64,000 nucleotides of DNA from Bin55 sp965205545 (GTDB lineage: Bacteria > Pseudomonadota > Gammaproteobacteria > Pseudomonadales > Azotimanducaceae): contig OZ242170.1 in assembly GCA_965205545.1 (NCBI GenBank), positions 2,542,001-2,606,000 of the forward strand, in the 5' to 3' direction. The notes below the pieces were generated by a model. The model was given only the letters and a program-made list of their open reading frames with translations. It had not been told where the DNA came from and searched no databases. The position numbers and the translations under genes were made by a program. Below are positions 52,724 to 61,726 of this stretch, piece after piece. Positions within the stretch are counted from its first letter, which is position 1; every line of letters starts with the position of its first letter.

Positions 52724-53668
52724 ATGGGTACATCTTTGAATTCAAGGCGAGCGATTGGGTCCTTAGTCGGTCTCGTAGTAGGAGATGCGCTCGGTACCAC
52801 ATTGGAGTTTGCGGAGCGCGACACACAGCCGCTCCATACCGAATTGCTTGGTGGTGGACCATTTGGATTGCAGCCGGGAGAATGGACCGACGATACCAGC
52901 ATGGCACTTTGCCTAGCAGATTCTCTGTTGGCGAACGATGGATTCGATCCTAAGGATGCAATGGACCGTTACCTTCGTTGGTGGAGAAACGGGGAGAATT
53001 CTGTGAGCGGCAGTTGTGTCGATATTGGGATAACTACCCAACGTGCATTGAGTCGCTATGAGCGTTTGCGAGACCCGTTCTGCGGCGACTCTCACCCGGA
53101 ATCTGCTGGCAATGGATCCCTAATGCGGCTCGCACCGGTTCCAATTTTCTATTGTCGGCAACGGGAGACAGCCAAAGAAATGGCGATCCTTCAGAGCCGT
53201 TCGACACATGCAGCTCGTGAGGCAATGGAGGCATGTGAATATTTCACGGAACTGCTGGTCGAGGCATTAAACGGTTGCAGTAAGGATGATGTTCTGCGAG
53301 TTCGTCGTTGGCACGGATGTCCTGCGATTGAGGATATCGCCAAAGGCGGTTGGAAGCACAAGACGCGAGACCAAATCCAATCAACTGGCTACGCTATACA
53401 CAGTTTGGAGGCAGCAGTGTGGTGCGTGTACAAAGCGAATTCGTTTGAAGAAGCTCTTGTCGCGGCCGTCAATCTTGGTCGTGATGCTGATACGGTGGGC
53501 GCGATCACGGGACAGCTGGCCGGTGCATTGTGGTCATACGACTCCATCCCGCAGCGTTGGCTTCAGGCTCTGCAGTGGAGGGAACACATTGAGGGTTTGG
53601 CAGAGAAACTGTTCGTTGCGAAGCAGAGCGGTTGTATAGCAAGGACGAAACGGAGAACCAATCGATGA
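52724..53668 (+). CDS. ADP-ribosylglycohydrolase-family protein
   Basis: A 314-residue all-helical DraG/ARH-type hydrolase that removes ADP-ribose from proteins or small molecules using two magnesium ions. Metal motifs are WTDDTSM at 54-60 and the C-terminal GRDADTVGAITGQLAGA. SAGNGSLMRLAP is a further family marker. ATG start. The stop overlaps the surE start as ATGA, an unusual partner: no nitrogenase or Dra genes are near. Confidence 0.92.
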   Translation: MGTSLNSRRAIGSLVGLVVGDALGTTLEFAERDTQPLHTELLGGGPFGLQPGEWTDDTSMALCLADSLLANDGFDPKDAMDRYLRWWRNGENSVSGSCVDIGITTQRALSRYERLRDPFCGDSHPESAGNGSLMRLAPVPIFYCRQRETAKEMAILQSRSTHAAREAMEACEYFTELLVEALNGCSKDDVLRVRRWHGCPAIEDIAKGGWKHKTRDQIQSTGYAIHSLEAAVWCVYKANSFEEALVAAVNLGRDADTVGAITGQLAGALWSYDSIPQRWLQALQWREHIEGLAEKLFVAKQSGCIARTKRRTNR

Positions 53669-54501
53669 ACCAAAGCATCGTAGTAACCAATGACGATGGC
53701 GTAGAGTCTCCGGGTATACAGGTATTGGCACGATCACTTGAGGCAGCTGGCTATGACGTCATGGTGATTGCGCCCAACCACGACGCATCCGGTACTGGAA
53801 CGTCTCTGGGAAGCTACTCGGCGACAAAACCCATTGAATACACACGAACTTCCTTCGCTGGGTTAGCCGGACCGGTTTATGCCATTGGTGGACCGCCGGC
53901 GTTGTGTTCTTTGCTTGCTGCCAATGAAGCGTTTGGCTCTATTCCCTCCGTCGTTGTGTCCGGCATTAATGCAGGTATGAACACCGGAAGATCTGTCGTG
54001 CATAGCGGCACCGTCGGTGCAGCGCTCGCGGCACAGAATTTTGGAATTCGAGGCATGGCAGTAAGTGTGGGTGGCGGTCAACGATGGTATTGGGAGACCG
54101 CCTCTAGCATAGCCGTGGATGTATTGCCTTCAGTTCTTCGAGGTCCAAAAAGATGTGTAGTCAACATCAACGTACCTGGTCTACCAATGAATCAAATCAA
54201 AGGTGTTCGATGGTCTCATTTGGCCAAGTTCGGAAGCGTCAAGGCTGAAGTACGGGAAGTCTCAGATTCGCAAATTCGCATAGCCAATGTGACTCGATCC
54301 GACTATGTTCCAGAGTGGAACACTGACTTGGCGACAACAAGAGAAGGAATAGTTGCGCTTACGCCTCTTCAGGGCGCATGCGAAGTGTGGCGGTCTGAGG
54401 GGCGAGCCGGTGAATGGTTCGACCCGGCAGAACGAGTCAGTGGATGCATGGCAGGTGACTCACTACTTCCACCAATACTGTATCGGTCAAAACAGCAATG
54501 A
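53665..54501 (+). CDS. surE: 5'/3'-nucleotidase SurE
   Basis: A 278-residue survival protein E, a metal-dependent nucleotidase/exopolyphosphatase. Ligands are D10 and D11 (TNDDG), S42 (DASGTGTSL) and N102 (GINAG), with SGTVGAAL following. The ATG at 53665 overlaps the ADP-ribosylglycohydrolase stop (ATGA) and is preferred over an upstream TTG. The usual neighbours truD, pcm, nlpD and rpoS are absent. Convergent with the cytochrome gene; the 73-base gap has no clear terminator. Confidence 0.95.
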   Translation: MNQSIVVTNDDGVESPGIQVLARSLEAAGYDVMVIAPNHDASGTGTSLGSYSATKPIEYTRTSFAGLAGPVYAIGGPPALCSLLAANEAFGSIPSVVVSGINAGMNTGRSVVHSGTVGAALAAQNFGIRGMAVSVGGGQRWYWETASSIAVDVLPSVLRGPKRCVVNINVPGLPMNQIKGVRWSHLAKFGSVKAEVREVSDSQIRIANVTRSDYVPEWNTDLATTREGIVALTPLQGACEVWRSEGRAGEWFDPAERVSGCMAGDSLLPPILYRSKQQ

Positions 54502-54574
54502 TTGAGTCAGCTATGAAACTGCGAGTCTTGAATTGTTGAAGCCAAGCAAGGTGTCAAGCCAAAGAGTTCGCTGA

Positions 54575-55054
54575 CTATGGCTCGTCCTTCTCTTCAGATG
54601 ATTCTGTCGAGTCTTGTGGTTCTGATTTGTCAGGGTCCGCTACCGACGATTGCGGATCGGAGATCGACTCTTTTTCTGGATTCTGTTGTACCAACTGAGC
54701 TCGACGAACTCTTTGTGTAGACGAACTGCTTTCGTTGCCATAGAAATAGACCAGATAGTCGAGAATCTTTGGTTGCGCGTCTCCTAGATCCCAAAGTTCC
54801 TCTTCGGCTTGCATGCGCTGTATTGACTTCAGCCATCCCTTGCTGTCCAAGCGGTGCTGAGCCAACAAGCGTCCGGAATGACACGAGGCACAGTTGTTCC
54901 TGACGAGTTTCCAATTCTCCTCGTCGTCAATATACAAGCCGGAGTCTGGGTCCGTGATTGGCGAAGAGACTTCCGTCTCTTCTGCCATGCAAAGAAACGC
55001 GATTCCGCAGACCAGGAGGCTAGCTAGCGTATACCGCAATCCTATGGCATGCAT
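54575..55054 (-). CDS. Monohaem cytochrome c, probable sulfite dehydrogenase partner
   Basis: A 159-residue periplasmic protein with a signal peptide (LASLLVCGIAFLCMAEE), one haem-c site CASCH at 55-59 and a small cytochrome fold to about residue 105. The last 50 residues are disordered, rich in E, S, D and P. It overlaps the end of the sulfite oxidase-like gene by 35 bases, which mirrors SorA-SorB, where the cytochrome takes electrons from the molybdenum centre. Likely passes them to the terminal oxidase. Confidence 0.83.
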   Translation of the reverse strand: MHAIGLRYTLASLLVCGIAFLCMAEETEVSSPITDPDSGLYIDDEENWKLVRNNCASCHSGRLLAQHRLDSKGWLKSIQRMQAEEELWDLGDAQPKILDYLVYFYGNESSSSTQRVRRAQLVQQNPEKESISDPQSSVADPDKSEPQDSTESSEEKDEP

Positions 55055-56327
55055 TGTTTAAGTAACCTTTGGGATTCCAGTTGGGCAGCACCATGGGTTG
55101 TGTGCGCCCTAGATCGTCGGTTGCTCGCGCCCAGACTTCGTAGTAGCCTGCGGTTGGAAAATTGATTGTGTGTTCCCAATGTTGCCACGCCATTCGATTG
55201 GCTGGCGGCTCAAGCTTCGCATTAGTCCAAGTGCGACCGAAATCCAATGAGAGCTTCACATTCTCGATCGATGCATCGCCTGACCATGCGTGGCCACGAA
55301 TATTGAGATTGCTGCCAACACTGTGCTGAATGCCGGATTTTGGCGAGGTAATGAGTGATTTGACCGGCATCGCGTGAATGATGCACATATCCTCGTTCGC
55401 TACCACGGATCCTGGAGCAACGGGTTCACAGGGCACGCGGTAGGACGGACTAGCCATTTTCGGGCCGTCGTGAACTACATTGCGAACGGAAACTCGAGTC
55501 AACCATTTTCCTGAGACGGACCCGGGCCAGCCTCCAAATACGAGTCGAAGAGGGTGACCGTTCATCTCGTGCAACTCGCCGCCGTTCATACCCCACACGA
55601 TCATCGAATCATCGTCTAGAGCTTTCTTGATGGGAACGCCGCGCGAGATCGGAATGCGGTCACGCGAGCCACTAATATGCGTATCCGCTCCATAGAACGC
55701 AACATAGACTGCACTGTCGTGGTTGAAGCCTGTGTCCTCCAACACGTCCTTGAGTCGAACTCCATTCCATTTTGGACAACCAACGGCCCCAAGAGTCCAC
55801 TGATTGCCGGAAACCGGCGGGTCGAATTCGGCGCGTCCATTTCCTCCGCATTCAAGCACTAGTTGGCGTTCTATATTTTCGAAACGAGTCTTGAGTTCTT
55901 CGAATGTGTATGTCTTGGTGTGCTCGACGGACTCTCCGTCAATGGTCAAAGTCCAACTCTTTGGATCTACAGATAGTGGTGGGATTCCGTTGTTGCGTAT
56001 GAAGAGTCGATTGGCAGGAGTTACGTCGTCGTTCAGCAGATGTGCAGGGGTCTCTGCGTTAAGTGGTCGATCATTCAAGAGCGTTAGCCCGTCTTTGCCT
56101 TCGATTGAGAATGGTTCGGTCGAGTCTGCGTGCGACGCGGGGATTAGTCCCTGCGGTACAGCTGCTGGATGAGCGACTCTTGCTCCAACCAATGCGGTAA
56201 AGGCGGCTAGCCCCGTTACGAATCCTCTTCGGCTCACGGGATGGGATTTGCGCCCGAAGGCCTCAAAGTCGGCTCGTTCGGGGTCGCGTGCGAAAAACTC
56301 GTGAATTCCGCGTTCTCTGCGCTTCAT
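55020..56327 (-). CDS. Tat-exported sulfite oxidase-family molybdoenzyme (SorA/SoxC-like)
   Basis: A 435-residue periplasmic molybdopterin enzyme that probably oxidises sulfite to sulfate. A twin-arginine signal lies at VSRRGFVTGLAAFTAL (RR 33-34). The Mo-coordinating cysteine is C160 in LECGGNGR, followed by GAVGCPKWNGVRL, and the dimerisation domain occupies the last 120 residues (HAWSGDASIENVKLSLDFGRTW). Length fits SorA/SoxC. Other sox genes are absent, so sulfite detoxification or energy gain is more likely than full thiosulfate oxidation. Confidence 0.9.
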   Translation of the reverse strand: MKRRERGIHEFFARDPERADFEAFGRKSHPVSRRGFVTGLAAFTALVGARVAHPAAVPQGLIPASHADSTEPFSIEGKDGLTLLNDRPLNAETPAHLLNDDVTPANRLFIRNNGIPPLSVDPKSWTLTIDGESVEHTKTYTFEELKTRFENIERQLVLECGGNGRAEFDPPVSGNQWTLGAVGCPKWNGVRLKDVLEDTGFNHDSAVYVAFYGADTHISGSRDRIPISRGVPIKKALDDDSMIVWGMNGGELHEMNGHPLRLVFGGWPGSVSGKWLTRVSVRNVVHDGPKMASPSYRVPCEPVAPGSVVANEDMCIIHAMPVKSLITSPKSGIQHSVGSNLNIRGHAWSGDASIENVKLSLDFGRTWTNAKLEPPANRMAWQHWEHTINFPTAGYYEVWARATDDLGRTQPMVLPNWNPKGYLNNACHRIAVYAS

Positions 56328-56423
56328 ATGCCCTGCAGTGTTTAGATCTCGATCCTGTAAGACCGGCTACAAGATTTGAGTTTGACAAGAAACATTTGGC
56401 TTGCCAATGCCACAGCATTCTAA

Positions 56424-56645
56424 GTGAAGATTTTGGAATTGGGAATGGGCTTGGCGGAGCGGAATCGTGAGGCTCTCTGCCACTCGTATACTTTTTGGGA
56501 CAGTGATCAGCCACACGTGCTGCAAGACTTGCTAGCCGCATTCCTGATCAAGAACGACGAATTCACGCTGACCTTCGGGCAGACGTATCGCAATCTAGTG
56601 GATCGAGGGCTATGGGCGACTCGAAAACAAGCAAGCTACAAATAG
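56424..56645 (+). CDS. Small ORF upstream of the Gfo/Idh gene, doubtful
   Basis: A 73-codon frame with a GTG start and no clear ribosome site. It overlaps the following oxidoreductase gene by 34 bases. I recognise no family; the composition is mixed, with no signal peptide or helix. Listed because the 284-base gap (56328-56611) otherwise holds nothing and the overlap could reflect a coupled small gene. Confidence 0.2.
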   Translation: MKILELGMGLAERNREALCHSYTFWDSDQPHVLQDLLAAFLIKNDEFTLTFGQTYRNLVDRGLWATRKQASYK

Positions 56646-57676
56646 CATTCATTGGTGCAGGCGGAATCGCACGTACGCACATGCGCTACTTGGACAAGAT
56701 GGACGATGTGGAAATTGTTTCCGTCGCAGATGTCGTCGAGAGCAGCGCCACAAAGCTACAGAAAGAGTTTGAAATTCCGTCGCGCTATACGGACTACCAG
56801 CGCATGCTTCGCGAAGTGCAACCTCAGGCCGTTAGTGTATGCACGCCCAATGGACTCCATGCTCCTTGTACGTTGGCAGCTCTCGAAGCTGGTGCGGACG
56901 TTTTGGTCGAGAAGCCGTTGGCCATGAATGCCATCGAGGGCAAGCAAATGGTCGAAGCAGCCAAAGCAAACCAATGCAAGCTTGTAATTGGGTTTCAACA
57001 TCGATTCGAGCCCCGCACCCGATTTCTCAGAAATGCCGTGCGCGATGGAAAGTTGGGTGAAGTACTTTACGGCCGTGTTCAAGCGCTCAGACGACGGGGT
57101 ATTCCAAACTGGGGTGTGTTTGGCAGAAAAGAGCTCCAAGGAGGCGGCCCGCTCATCGACATTGGCGTCCATGTCTTGGAGACAGCACATTTCGTAATGG
57201 GATCTCCAAATCCAATAGCCGCTTTGGGGCAAACTTACCGGTACTTGGGTGACAAGCCATCGACGGTAGTGTCCGAGTGGCCAAATTGGGACTACAAGAC
57301 GTACGATGTCGAGGATTTGGCGGTTGGCATGATCCGGTTCGAGAATGGAGCAACGCTCACCATAGAAGCCAGTTTTGCGGCGCATGTCGAGAAAGATAAT
57401 TGGAATTTTGCGTTGATGGGTACGAAAGGAGGCGCCACCTGGGGCCCGCCGCGAATATTTCACGATGATCACAATCACATGGTGAATACGGAACCGCATT
57501 GGTTGCCCGAGAGGGCACAAGGGGACGCATTTCGACTGAAAATGAGGAACTTTGTCGATCATGCGTTGCATGACCGCGAGACGTTGGCCCCAGCGGAGCA
57601 CGGCCTGATGGTCCAAAAGATGCTTGATGGCATATATCGTTCGGCAGAACTGGGAAGAGAGGTGCGAATAGAATGA
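56612..57676 (+). CDS. Gfo/Idh/MocA-family oxidoreductase
   Basis: A 354-residue NAD(P)-dependent oxidoreductase of sugars, inositols or related polyols. Nucleotide motif GAGGIA at 15-20, the catalytic-lysine segment VEKPLA (K101) and the substrate-side D183 and H187 (IDIGVH). GFQHRFEP follows the Rossmann domain. The ATG has GAGGG a few bases upstream. Specific substrate unknown. The serine hydrolase gene follows 58 bases later on the same strand. Confidence 0.92.
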   Translation: MGDSKTSKLQIAFIGAGGIARTHMRYLDKMDDVEIVSVADVVESSATKLQKEFEIPSRYTDYQRMLREVQPQAVSVCTPNGLHAPCTLAALEAGADVLVEKPLAMNAIEGKQMVEAAKANQCKLVIGFQHRFEPRTRFLRNAVRDGKLGEVLYGRVQALRRRGIPNWGVFGRKELQGGGPLIDIGVHVLETAHFVMGSPNPIAALGQTYRYLGDKPSTVVSEWPNWDYKTYDVEDLAVGMIRFENGATLTIEASFAAHVEKDNWNFALMGTKGGATWGPPRIFHDDHNHMVNTEPHWLPERAQGDAFRLKMRNFVDHALHDRETLAPAEHGLMVQKMLDGIYRSAELGREVRIE

Positions 57677-57734
57677 CCGGAATCTCTAACAAGCGCGTAC
57701 GCTTCCTCGAGCATTTGCAGGATGCGGGAGTAGC

Positions 57735-58898
57735 ATGACAGTAGAAAAGACGGCCCAAATTGACAATGTGGCGAACTCGGGGATTGACGAAGCGAAGCTA
57801 GACATTCTTCGTGCTCGTGCGCGAAAGGAGGTGGAAGAGGGACTATTGCCTTCTATTCAATTCGCTGTAGCTCGAAATGGAGAGGTTGTTTGGGCGGAGG
57901 CGATTGGCGCCGCAAGCATTGAAACGCTGTACCCCATTTTTTCGTGCACGAAGGCGGTGCTCGCCTCGGCAGCATGGCTGCTTATACAAGAAGGGCTATT
58001 GCACAAAGATGAACATGTTGCGGACGTCATTCGGGAATTTGCCACCAATGGCAAGCACGAAGTACGGGTGGCCGACCTCTTTCTGCATACTGCCGGATTT
58101 CCCATGGCACCTTTTCGACCCCTCGATTGGGATGACCGTGAAAAACGATATGCGCGCTTCGCGCAGTGGAGGCTCAATTGGCCCACGCGTGAACGCTACG
58201 AATACCATCCCTCTTCCTCAATGTGGGTCGTTGCGGAAATAATCGAACGAAAGACAGGGCAGGATTTCCGAACCTTCATCCGAGAGCAAATAACCGATCG
58301 ACTTCGATTGAACGATCTCTTTGTTGGTCTGCCTGATTCTGAAAACTATCGAGTAGCCACATTGGAAATGGTTGGCGACCCACTTACCAGTGAAGACTAC
58401 GCTAGGCTGAACCTGCCGGAACCTCCGGAAACAGAAGTCACCCCCGATGCCATATTGAGTTTCAATCGTCCAGATATTCGCGCAGTTGGGGTTCCAGGTG
58501 GAGGAGCCCTCGCCACTGCTGCGTCATTGGCGTTGTTCTATCAAGCATTGCTGCACGGTGGTGCAAATGGGTGCGATAGAGTCTGGACTCGCCAGACACT
58601 GGATTTTGGACTGAGAGTCATAAGCGGCGACTATAAAGAGCAACTAACAGGTGTTCCAGTGAATCGATCATTAGGAATGATCATCGCTGGGGATGAGCGT
58701 AGAAATTTTCGCGGATTCGGACACACGAACTCGGAAATGGCATTTGGACATGGAGGCGCTGGCGGCCAGATTGCCTGGGCTGATCCAGGGACGGGACTAT
58801 CGTTTGCCTATGTGACAAACGGACACGATAGAAACCCATTGCGTATGGGAAGACGAGGTGTCTCACTATCTACCAAAGCAGCCGCTTTGGTTGCCTAG
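57735..58898 (+). CDS. Beta-lactamase-fold serine hydrolase (class C/EstB-like)
   Basis: A 387-residue penicillin-binding-protein-like hydrolase. Catalytic motif SCTK at 70-73 (S70, K73), the tyrosine region YEYHPSS at 155-161, and a third motif HGG in FGHGGAGG. No signal peptide is evident, so it is probably cytoplasmic and an esterase or amidase rather than a true beta-lactamase. ATG with GGGAG upstream. Same strand as the oxidoreductase before it and the radical SAM gene 17 bases after it, possibly one transcript. Confidence 0.88.
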   Translation: MTVEKTAQIDNVANSGIDEAKLDILRARARKEVEEGLLPSIQFAVARNGEVVWAEAIGAASIETLYPIFSCTKAVLASAAWLLIQEGLLHKDEHVADVIREFATNGKHEVRVADLFLHTAGFPMAPFRPLDWDDREKRYARFAQWRLNWPTRERYEYHPSSSMWVVAEIIERKTGQDFRTFIREQITDRLRLNDLFVGLPDSENYRVATLEMVGDPLTSEDYARLNLPEPPETEVTPDAILSFNRPDIRAVGVPGGGALATAASLALFYQALLHGGANGCDRVWTRQTLDFGLRVISGDYKEQLTGVPVNRSLGMIIAGDERRNFRGFGHTNSEMAFGHGGAGGQIAWADPGTGLSFAYVTNGHDRNPLRMGRRGVSLSTKAAALVA

Positions 58899-58915
58899 AC
58901 GCTTTAAGCCCTCAT

Positions 58916-60049
58916 TTGACTAGAACGCGCACAATCAAAGGACGAGGAGCAACGAACAGTCCCTCCCCGCGGTATTTGAACACGTCAACGATAGCCGAAG
59001 ACGACGGGTGGGAGATTGATGCATTCATAGCCAAGGAATTCCCCGCAGACGAACCCAATACCGAGCTATTCCCAGACAAGACGAAAAACCTAATCACTAG
59101 GAACCAGTCTCCGGACGTGCCATTTGACCGTTCGATCAATCCCTATAAGGGCTGCGAGCACGGGTGCGTCTACTGCTTTGCTAGGCCTACGCATGCTTTT
59201 CTCGATCTCTCTCCGGGATTGGATTTTGAAACGAAGATTTTCTACAAGACAAATCCCATAGATCGGCTTCACGAAGCTTTGAATGACCCCAAGTACGAAT
59301 GTAAGCCAATAGCCATAGGAACAAACACTGATCCCTATCAGCCTGCAGAGAAGAGTCTTAAAGTCACCCGCAGCATTCTTGAGACATTGCTTGAATACAA
59401 GCATCCGGTCAGTGTCGTTACCAAGGGAGTACTGATTCTGCGAGACTTGGACCTATTCCAGGAGTTCGCCAAGCTGAATCTCATTAGCGTGGCCATTAGC
59501 GTCACCACTCTTCAGAACGATCTAAAGACGAAACTTGAGCCTAGGACTGCGTCTCCCGGAGCCCGGCTTCGTGTGTTGAGGACTTTGTCGAGTGCCAATG
59601 TACCTGTTGGAGTAATGGTCGCTCCCATCATTCCAATGCTTAACGATCATGAATTGGAGAGAATCATAGATCGTTCGACAGACGCGGGTGCAGAATTCGC
59701 GGGGTACGTATTGATTCGATTGCCGTTGGAAGTGCGACCAATATTCGAAGACTGGCTCGAAGAGCATTTTCCGCTAAAAGCCGGAAGAATCATGAATCGC
59801 ATAAAAGACTTGCACGAGGGCAAGGCATATGATTCCCGGTTTGGTCACAGAATGCGCGGAACCGGCGTCTACGCGGAATTGATTAGAAAACGGTTTGACA
59901 TTGCGCGGTCCAATTGTGGACTGAGCGTAAATGAAAGTGGTGGGTTGGGCGCAAGAGAAGCAGGAAACCTTTTTGTGAATGCGGAAGGCGTGAAACCGCT
60001 ACGTACTGATTTGTTTAAGCCGAAATATCAACAAACCTACCTCTTCTAG
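58916..60049 (+). CDS. PA0069-family radical SAM protein
   Basis: A 377-residue radical SAM protein of the PA0069/Rv2578c type, related to spore photoproduct lyase. The iron-sulfur cluster cysteines are C80, C84 and C87 in GCEHGCVYCFARP, followed by FETKIFYKTNP and GTNTDPYQPAEK. The TTG start gives the family's usual opening IKGRGATNSPSPRY. The substrate of the family is unknown. It lies 17 bases after the serine hydrolase gene. Confidence 0.9.
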   Translation: MTRTRTIKGRGATNSPSPRYLNTSTIAEDDGWEIDAFIAKEFPADEPNTELFPDKTKNLITRNQSPDVPFDRSINPYKGCEHGCVYCFARPTHAFLDLSPGLDFETKIFYKTNPIDRLHEALNDPKYECKPIAIGTNTDPYQPAEKSLKVTRSILETLLEYKHPVSVVTKGVLILRDLDLFQEFAKLNLISVAISVTTLQNDLKTKLEPRTASPGARLRVLRTLSSANVPVGVMVAPIIPMLNDHELERIIDRSTDAGAEFAGYVLIRLPLEVRPIFEDWLEEHFPLKAGRIMNRIKDLHEGKAYDSRFGHRMRGTGVYAELIRKRFDIARSNCGLSVNESGGLGAREAGNLFVNAEGVKPLRTDLFKPKYQQTYLF

Positions 60050-60069
60050 CTTGGTTCGATATTCCTTGA

Positions 60070-60140
60070 CTACCTCCTGTGCCTGTAGCGAAATGACAGC
60101 GGCTAATGGCAGGCTAAGATGAGTGAGTGCCGGGAGGTAG
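60070..60140. other. Nested complementary arms in a convergent intergenic gap
   Basis: Within the 138-base gap (60050-60187) three nested arm pairs can be drawn: 60070-60077 with 60133-60140 (8 bp), 60081-60085 with 60110-60114 (5 bp) and 60086-60089 with 60102-60105 (4 bp). No T-run follows on either strand. It could be a structured RNA, a bidirectional 3' end or chance. Confidence 0.3.
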
Positions 60141-60187
60141 GAAGGCGACCCCGCAGAGTCTTGCTAAATTGTCGTCAGTACAAGCCG

Positions 60188-60520
60188 CTAGTTGAGCAAT
60201 AGCAGAGCCGACAAGAGTGCCGTAGCGATGCCAAGTAGCGCGACGAATCCGGAAGAACACACAACTGCCACAACCGGGGAAGTACAGCTAATGTAGATTT
60301 CCGCGAGTTTCTTTGCAGTGTAGCCTGCGACTATTACTGAGCCTAGAACACACAAAATCAGCGCTTCGACGTGCAGTCCCCATGTCGCACGCAAAAAACT
60401 GGCATACGACGCAAAAACAAGCAAGAACACTCCGCCAAAATTGAGCAGCTTGTTACTGTATAGAAGTTCTCGAACCTGATTGGCCGAAAACTTGCGGCTT
60501 GAGTTGGAGGTTTCGTACAT
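60188..60520 (-). CDS. Small membrane protein of unknown function
   Basis: A 110-residue protein with three hydrophobic segments (about 27-45, 50-67 and 85-109) after a polar N-terminus. ATG start. I recognise no family. The overall pattern, hydrophobic helices with few charges between them, supports a real inner-membrane protein. The 206-base region upstream (60521-60726) shows no gene or clear promoter. Confidence 0.55.
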   Translation of the reverse strand: MYETSNSSRKFSANQVRELLYSNKLLNFGGVFLLVFASYASFLRATWGLHVEALILCVLGSVIVAGYTAKKLAEIYISCTSPVVAVVCSSGFVALLGIATALLSALLLLN

Positions 60521-60726
60521 CCTACACTGTGCTTCTCAAGAGAACATGCAGCCTTTTGTTGAGCCTCATGCGACGGGTGCGACTACAGGCATATTATCGA
60601 ATAGTTAGCGACTTGCACCAGCGTTTGGTTGTTCGTCCAACGATTTCCACTCATTCTCCATAGGCACCCCGTTCCGAACAGAGTCATTCAAACATATGAC
60701 TAAACGACTTTGTAAGTGGAGCAACT

Positions 60727-61584
60727 CTATCGACCCTGCTCGCCAGCTATTACTGCTGCCTGGTCGCGAGGTCCATAGAAGTAGGAGCCTGGCCGGAACT
60801 CATAGCCCAAATCGCCAAGCAAGCGCCGTTGCCGTGGTGAACACCACTCAGCCAGTGCTGGAGTAATTTCAAAGTCGTATTGCCGCATGAACATCTGGCA
60901 ATAGTTGTAGAGTATGGTCTTGCGTGCTCTCCCTGATTGATTCTTGCAGGGACCGTGCCACATGGAATGAGGAAACAGTATGCAGTCGCCGGCTTCACCT
61001 AGGATCTGAAAAGAACCGGGCGAATCTGGCGTTATGGGAGTGTCGGTCTCGAACGGAATTTGCTTTCTGTGACAACCCGGAAACAGTGTCAAGTTTCCTG
61101 CATCTTTCTCAGTCGTGTCCGTCAATAAATACATGGCTTTCATGGCCAAAGGAGGACTTGACTCCGAAGGTCGAATAAGTCGCAATGCTTCTCCACCATC
61201 AGTGTGCGTGTAGCCTGGAAAGGAATCGGATGAGGGGCGAACAATGGCTTGTGTCATGCTCAAGCAGATGTAGGGTCCCATGATGTCGACGATCAGATCG
61301 AATACGTTGGGTCGATCCATCAAATCGACGAAGTGCTTGCCATATGGGAGCAAGTCTCGGCGGTCCATCCAACCGTCGTTGTTCAGTGAGTCTGCGTGGG
61401 GCAACCAACCGTAGTGTCCTATCGGTAGATTTTCCGCTCGAACAGGCTCAAAACCAGGAACTCGTCGCAATCGATCGATTTCCGAATTGAAGAGTGCGAC
61501 TTCGGTTGAGCTCAAGGCATTCCTAATGACGAGATAGCCTTCGCTTTCCCAATGGTCGCGCTGTTTACTGGTTAGCCGATGCAT
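60727..61584 (-). CDS. Phytanoyl-CoA dioxygenase (PhyH)-family protein, second
   Basis: A 285-residue Fe(II)/2-oxoglutarate dioxygenase-like protein. The opening LTSKQRDHWESEGYLVIRNAL is typical. Iron ligands are H127 and D129 (YTHTDGG) and distal H210 (SMWHGP), and R219/R221 follow for 2-oxoglutarate. The ATG at 61584 is preferred over a TTG ten codons upstream. Not closely similar to the PhyH protein at 52004. Substrate unknown; marine bacteria often carry many such genes. Confidence 0.9.
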   Translation of the reverse strand: MHRLTSKQRDHWESEGYLVIRNALSSTEVALFNSEIDRLRRVPGFEPVRAENLPIGHYGWLPHADSLNNDGWMDRRDLLPYGKHFVDLMDRPNVFDLIVDIMGPYICLSMTQAIVRPSSDSFPGYTHTDGGEALRLIRPSESSPPLAMKAMYLLTDTTEKDAGNLTLFPGCHRKQIPFETDTPITPDSPGSFQILGEAGDCILFPHSMWHGPCKNQSGRARKTILYNYCQMFMRQYDFEITPALAEWCSPRQRRLLGDLGYEFRPGSYFYGPRDQAAVIAGEQGR

Positions 61585-61726
61585 GCAACTCAAATGAGAT
61601 TTGGTGTTGAGCAAAGTTTACCCAAAGAACGTTCAACATGTAGATCCCGTTCTTCTGACATTGAAAATGCAATCGCGCGTTGTGAGCCCCCGCGGCGCTA
61701 ATGAAAATTGCGTCTTTACGAGAAGC

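Noticed and set aside
56756..57616. 286-codon minus-strand frame inside the Gfo/Idh gene
   Set aside because: It is opposite a clear oxidoreductase gene and has no recognisable domain.
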